A stretch of DNA of 26,138 nucleotides from CAZNFR01 sp964572225. Lineage in GTDB: Bacteria; Bacteroidota; Bacteroidia; Bacteroidales; GCA-2748055. The notes beneath the pieces were generated by a model. The model was not told the origin of the DNA, searched no databases, and saw only the letters and a list, made by a program, of their open reading frames with translations. Positions within the stretch are counted from its first letter, which is position 1. Each line of letters opens with the position of its first letter. Shown here in pieces: positions 23,496 through 26,138 of the stretch. The stretch lies in assembly GCA_964572225.1 (NCBI GenBank), contig CAZNFR010000051.1, positions 1 to 26,138 of the forward strand, given 5' to 3'. The position numbers and the translations under genes were made by a program.

Positions 23496-24170
23496 TTAAA
23501 GATCAATCATTTTTTCAAGCATGCAGGAATATTCCATACAAAACCGAATATCCTTTGCGGAAAAATTCACCCCGGTCAATCCCGTCTTGCGGTTAGTTTT
23601 ATGTAGCATCTCCAGTAAGCTGTCCACATCCCGATTCTTAAAATCTTCTACTCCTGTAATCCCTGAAAAATAGATTATTTCAGCAAATACAGGTCCAACT
23701 CCATTGATCCTCATCAGATCACTTATAATGGTCAACTTCTGCAGATCTTCAATACTGATGCCGGAATCATGTGAAAGCTTTTCCCTGTTTTCCCTTTTCC
23801 CCGCTTCCTTCAGCAAATCTTTTGTATTAATAATTCCGTACGTCCTAAGCCTCTCAATTATGCTCTGTTGACAAAAGTTATTCTTCAAGGTTACTGGTGT
23901 CGGAAAATAACTTCCTGCTTCCCGTTTTAGAATTCTAAGGTACTCTGAGCTGATTCCTGACAGCTGCGACAAGCGTTCGATATGTTTACCTGATTTAAGA
24001 GCATCCAGGAGCTGTTCAGCATTGTTGATCCCATGCTGCTGTAGGATCTTAAGATGTTCTTGGGGATTTTCCCTCAGGATCCTTCGTCCTGGTAGTAAAT
24101 CCTTATTGCCAATTAAGCTATATATCTGATCCAGGGAAATTTTTTTCGGATCAGGGCCATAATTTAACAT
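23496..24170 (-). CDS. DUF4332 helix-hairpin-helix protein
   Basis: This is a 224-residue cytoplasmic protein made of short helical units. Repeated phrases of the type HGINNAEQLLDAL, LSQLSGISSEYLRILKREA and YGIINTKDLLKEA lead to LMRINGVGPVFAEIIYFSGI near residue 152. That last phrase is a classic helix-hairpin-helix (GVGP) as found in DUF4332 and related DNA-binding proteins. DUF4332 has no established function; DNA or nucleic-acid contact is suggested by the hairpins only. It lies 53 bases after the GH78 gene and 22 bases before the toroid gene, so it may head the DUF4332-toroid-CPBP run or be read through from GH78. Confidence 0.82.
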   Translation of the reverse strand: MLNYGPDPKKISLDQIYSLIGNKDLLPGRRILRENPQEHLKILQQHGINNAEQLLDALKSGKHIERLSQLSGISSEYLRILKREAGSYFPTPVTLKNNFCQQSIIERLRTYGIINTKDLLKEAGKRENREKLSHDSGISIEDLQKLTIISDLMRINGVGPVFAEIIYFSGITGVEDFKNRDVDSLLEMLHKTNRKTGLTGVNFSAKDIRFCMEYSCMLEKMIDL

Positions 24171-24223
24171 ATCAATGGGGTAAGTAGCTTCTGCAATTTA
24201 CAGAAATTGTTAGGGATAAATCC

Positions 24224-26014
24224 TTATTCTGACGAAAAAATGCGGATCTTATTCTCTCCTGGTGGCAAGGGGAGAGTCAGTCTTTCTCCGGCCTTCTTTG
24301 AATAATTGTCCTTCCCGTTAATGCGGATTTCAGCCCCTTTAACGAAACTGTCCCGAATAATCAGATCTGTCATTATATCGGCATTGATCAGAAGAGTATA
24401 TTCCTTCTCATCCAGGGATAACTCGACACGGATCTCTCCCTCCGGTAAGGGATGAGTAAAACTCAGAAAGCTTAGATTTCCAGGTTGGGGTTCTACGATC
24501 GCCTTTTCAAATCCGGGCAGGGCTGGTCGGATTCCCATAATCCTTCTGGCAATGATATTGCCGGGTGCTGCTCCCCATGCATGATTCCAGTCCAGATTTT
24601 CCTTAACCTTTTCACTCCAGGCTTCCCAGGTTATTGTACCCCCCTGCTCAATCATATAAAGCCATCCTCTGTGCCCTGGGGCAGTAATTAAATCAATGGC
24701 ATAATTATCTTCACCAAAGATAAAAAGTGCATCAAGCAGATATTGTGCAGCGTATACACTTACTGACATACCTTTGTTTTTCAGGAAGGGTAATATCCTA
24801 TCAGCCTGTTCCTTGTCTGCAAGTCCGAATGCCAAAGGAAAAAGGTTGGCATGTGTGGAAGCATGTGTGCTGTCCTGGGCATCGATGAATAGTCCGGCAT
24901 CCTCATTCCAGAATACCTTATGGAATGCTTGTTTATGATTTATGGCTTTATCCATGTAGGTAGTTTTATCGGACTCCCTGTTTAACACTTCCGATATCCG
25001 GCTCATAATGACAAGGCTCTGATAATAAAATGCATTTGGAACATTATTCACCATACCTGTCTGATAGCCATCTCTTTCAGAAACCGGCCAGTCTATTACA
25101 TCCTGGTTATTGACATTCATGATAAGGCCTTGATCATTCAACACCTGCCTTTTTATGATATTGGAGAGAGAGTCATAATACTTGACGAGATAGTCTTCTT
25201 TGCCGGTATACATATAATCTGCCCATAAGACCAGATGCATATGAAACGCCCACTCCGTTGGCCAGGTTGGATTGGCAAAAAGGTAGTCGACTGTCTTTCT
25301 GGTCATGGCATATTCCCTGTCAACCACATAGTGACTGAGTTGATTAATATAGGTATCCCCTTCATAGGGCCTTCTTTCCCTGTCACCATCAATATACAAA
25401 CCCGTAAAGCTGGTTGCTTTTATGCTATGCTTGCAAAAATCCCAGATTTTTTCCAGTTCTGGTAAAGAGGACTGAAAATGTGAAGAATTATCGTTAAAGG
25501 GATAGTGATATCCAACCTGGGTCAGATTACCCGATTGCAGGCCTCCGCTGTATCCGCTAATTTTCACATACCGGAACGGGGTAATATTACCCAGACTATC
25601 CGGAAGAGGAATATTATATTGTCTTCCCCTGAACCATGAAGGTCCTTCAAAATCGGGAATTCTCACCCTGTATCTCCTTTCTCCCGGAGTCAGTTGAATT
25701 GTGTCAATAACATATCTGACAGTACCGGGAGGGGATCTGTCAACCGACAATCCCTCCCCTTTCTTCTCAGCAAGTTCAACAATTACACTCTCATTTTGAG
25801 AAGGATCCAATTCAAGCTCCAGGGCTCCAAAGTAGGCTTTTTCAAAAACAGCAAAAAACTCAGCATTGCCAAGATCATAAAGTTCTACAGGCTTACGATC
25901 TGTTCGTTGAATCTCTTTGTGAATAAATGCCTGATCATTTGTAGGAGCATCGCTATTCTGCCTGCATGAAGATGTCAATGCTGTTGCTAAAAATAGATAA
26001 ATGAGTTTCTTCAT
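24224..26014 (-). CDS. GH78 alpha-L-rhamnosidase-like lipoprotein
   Basis: This is a 596-residue protein with signal peptide and lipobox (TSSC, Cys at residue 17), so it is membrane-anchored outside the cytoplasm. Residues 20-175 form a beta-rich domain, about 180-500 the (alpha/alpha)6 catalytic barrel, and 500-596 a C-terminal beta domain. In the barrel, YIDGDRERRPYEGD (residues 208-220) matches the motif with the general-acid Glu (Glu213) and TWEAW (462-466) the motif with the base Glu (Glu464). NHAWGAAPGNII and GIRPALPGF fit the family's end of barrel. At 596 residues it is shorter than many GH78 enzymes and lacks the extra N-terminal carbohydrate-binding modules. Rhamnose specificity is inferred. 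No SusCD pair lies within the window. Confidence 0.88.
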   Translation of the reverse strand: MKKLIYLFLATALTSSCRQNSDAPTNDQAFIHKEIQRTDRKPVELYDLGNAEFFAVFEKAYFGALELELDPSQNESVIVELAEKKGEGLSVDRSPPGTVRYVIDTIQLTPGERRYRVRIPDFEGPSWFRGRQYNIPLPDSLGNITPFRYVKISGYSGGLQSGNLTQVGYHYPFNDNSSHFQSSLPELEKIWDFCKHSIKATSFTGLYIDGDRERRPYEGDTYINQLSHYVVDREYAMTRKTVDYLFANPTWPTEWAFHMHLVLWADYMYTGKEDYLVKYYDSLSNIIKRQVLNDQGLIMNVNNQDVIDWPVSERDGYQTGMVNNVPNAFYYQSLVIMSRISEVLNRESDKTTYMDKAINHKQAFHKVFWNEDAGLFIDAQDSTHASTHANLFPLAFGLADKEQADRILPFLKNKGMSVSVYAAQYLLDALFIFGEDNYAIDLITAPGHRGWLYMIEQGGTITWEAWSEKVKENLDWNHAWGAAPGNIIARRIMGIRPALPGFEKAIVEPQPGNLSFLSFTHPLPEGEIRVELSLDEKEYTLLINADIMTDLIIRDSFVKGAEIRINGKDNYSKKAGERLTLPLPPGENKIRIFSSE

Positions 26015-26048
26015 TTTCGTTTCTTTGTTTCCGGATTAATTTGGTCGT

Positions 26049-26062
26049 TGAATTGCAATTCA
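26049..26062. promoter_or_regulatory. 14-bp perfect palindrome, possible operator
   Basis: TGAATTGCAATTCA is a perfect palindrome 34 bases upstream of the GH78 start and downstream of the putative -7 element. In that place it could be a repressor or regulator site, or a small hairpin in the leader. No other copy was noticed in the window. Confidence 0.4.
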
Positions 26063-26114
26063 TTTCAGGAGGGTTTTAATTCATAATTAACCATCGCAAT
26101 AGTAGCCCGAAAAA

Positions 26115-26122
26115 CAAATCTA
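26115..26122 (-). promoter_or_regulatory. Bacteroidota -7 promoter element upstream of GH78
   Basis: On the minus strand this reads TAGATTTG, an exact match to TAnnTTTG. It would give a leader of roughly 95 bases before the GH78 start. The expected -33 element lies at or beyond the end of the window, so it cannot be checked. Confidence 0.45.
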
Positions 26123-26138
26123 GGACTTTGAGAATTGA

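Noticed and set aside
1..26138. CRISPR arrays, insertion sequences, phage genes, tRNA or rRNA
   Set aside because: No regular direct repeats, transposase or integrase motifs, cloverleaf-like segments or rRNA signatures were seen in the gaps, all of which are below about 170 bases.

Overview
The window reads as a chromosomal segment of a Bacteroidota bacterium, most likely from the Bacteroidales/Marinilabiliales side of the phylum. The evidence is family content rather than any marker search. There is a DoxX protein of the BT_3928 type, a folP-cdaA gene pair, and a Bacteroidota-style UvrA. Lipoproteins carry SSC-K/R type lipoboxes, most genes lack a Shine-Dalgarno sequence, and several promoters look like the Bacteroidota -7 element TAnnTTTG. 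Base composition and codon use look even throughout. I saw no insertion sequence, phage gene, CRISPR array, tRNA or rRNA, and no gap between genes exceeds about 170 bases.

Layout. Positions 1-1340 (+): the 3' end of a conserved exported protein, a strong terminator, and a DUF4197 lipoprotein. 1345-4149 (-): uvrA. 4334-5225 (+): an ECF sigma factor, a 62-residue protein of the kind that could modulate it, and a terminator. 5224-5937 (-): rsmE. 6106-6597 (+): a YfcE/MJ0936-type phosphodiesterase. 6601-16439 (-): a long leftward block, read in the order tmk, DoxX-thioredoxin-like membrane protein, DppB-type permease, tpiA, prmA and a 1485-residue exported protein of unknown function. 16525-19087 (+): folP, cdaA (diadenylate cyclase) and an MscS-type channel. 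19093-26014 (-): plsY, a Tat-exported TIM-barrel-like protein, a small acidic lipoprotein, a CPBP-like membrane protein, an alpha/alpha-toroid protein, a DUF4332 helix-hairpin-helix protein and a GH78 alpha-L-rhamnosidase-like lipoprotein.

How the genes fit together. Much of the region is housekeeping: DNA repair (uvrA), rRNA and ribosomal protein methylation (rsmE, prmA), glycolysis (tpiA), dTTP and folate supply (tmk, folP) and phospholipid synthesis (plsY). Around these sit cell-envelope functions. cdaA and the MscS-type channel are 11 bases apart and probably couple c-di-AMP signalling to osmotic or turgor control. The 19785-26014 stretch is accessory: an exported glycosidase and other exported or membrane proteins whose joint role is not evident.

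No known complete novel system is obvious. The best candidates for new biology are the giant beta-rich exported protein behind tpiA-prmA, the DoxX protein with a duplicated thioredoxin-like module and a CxxC in the linker, the sigma factor with its tiny partner, and the DUF4332/toroid/CPBP trio. Family assignments were made by eye from motifs, without any database search.
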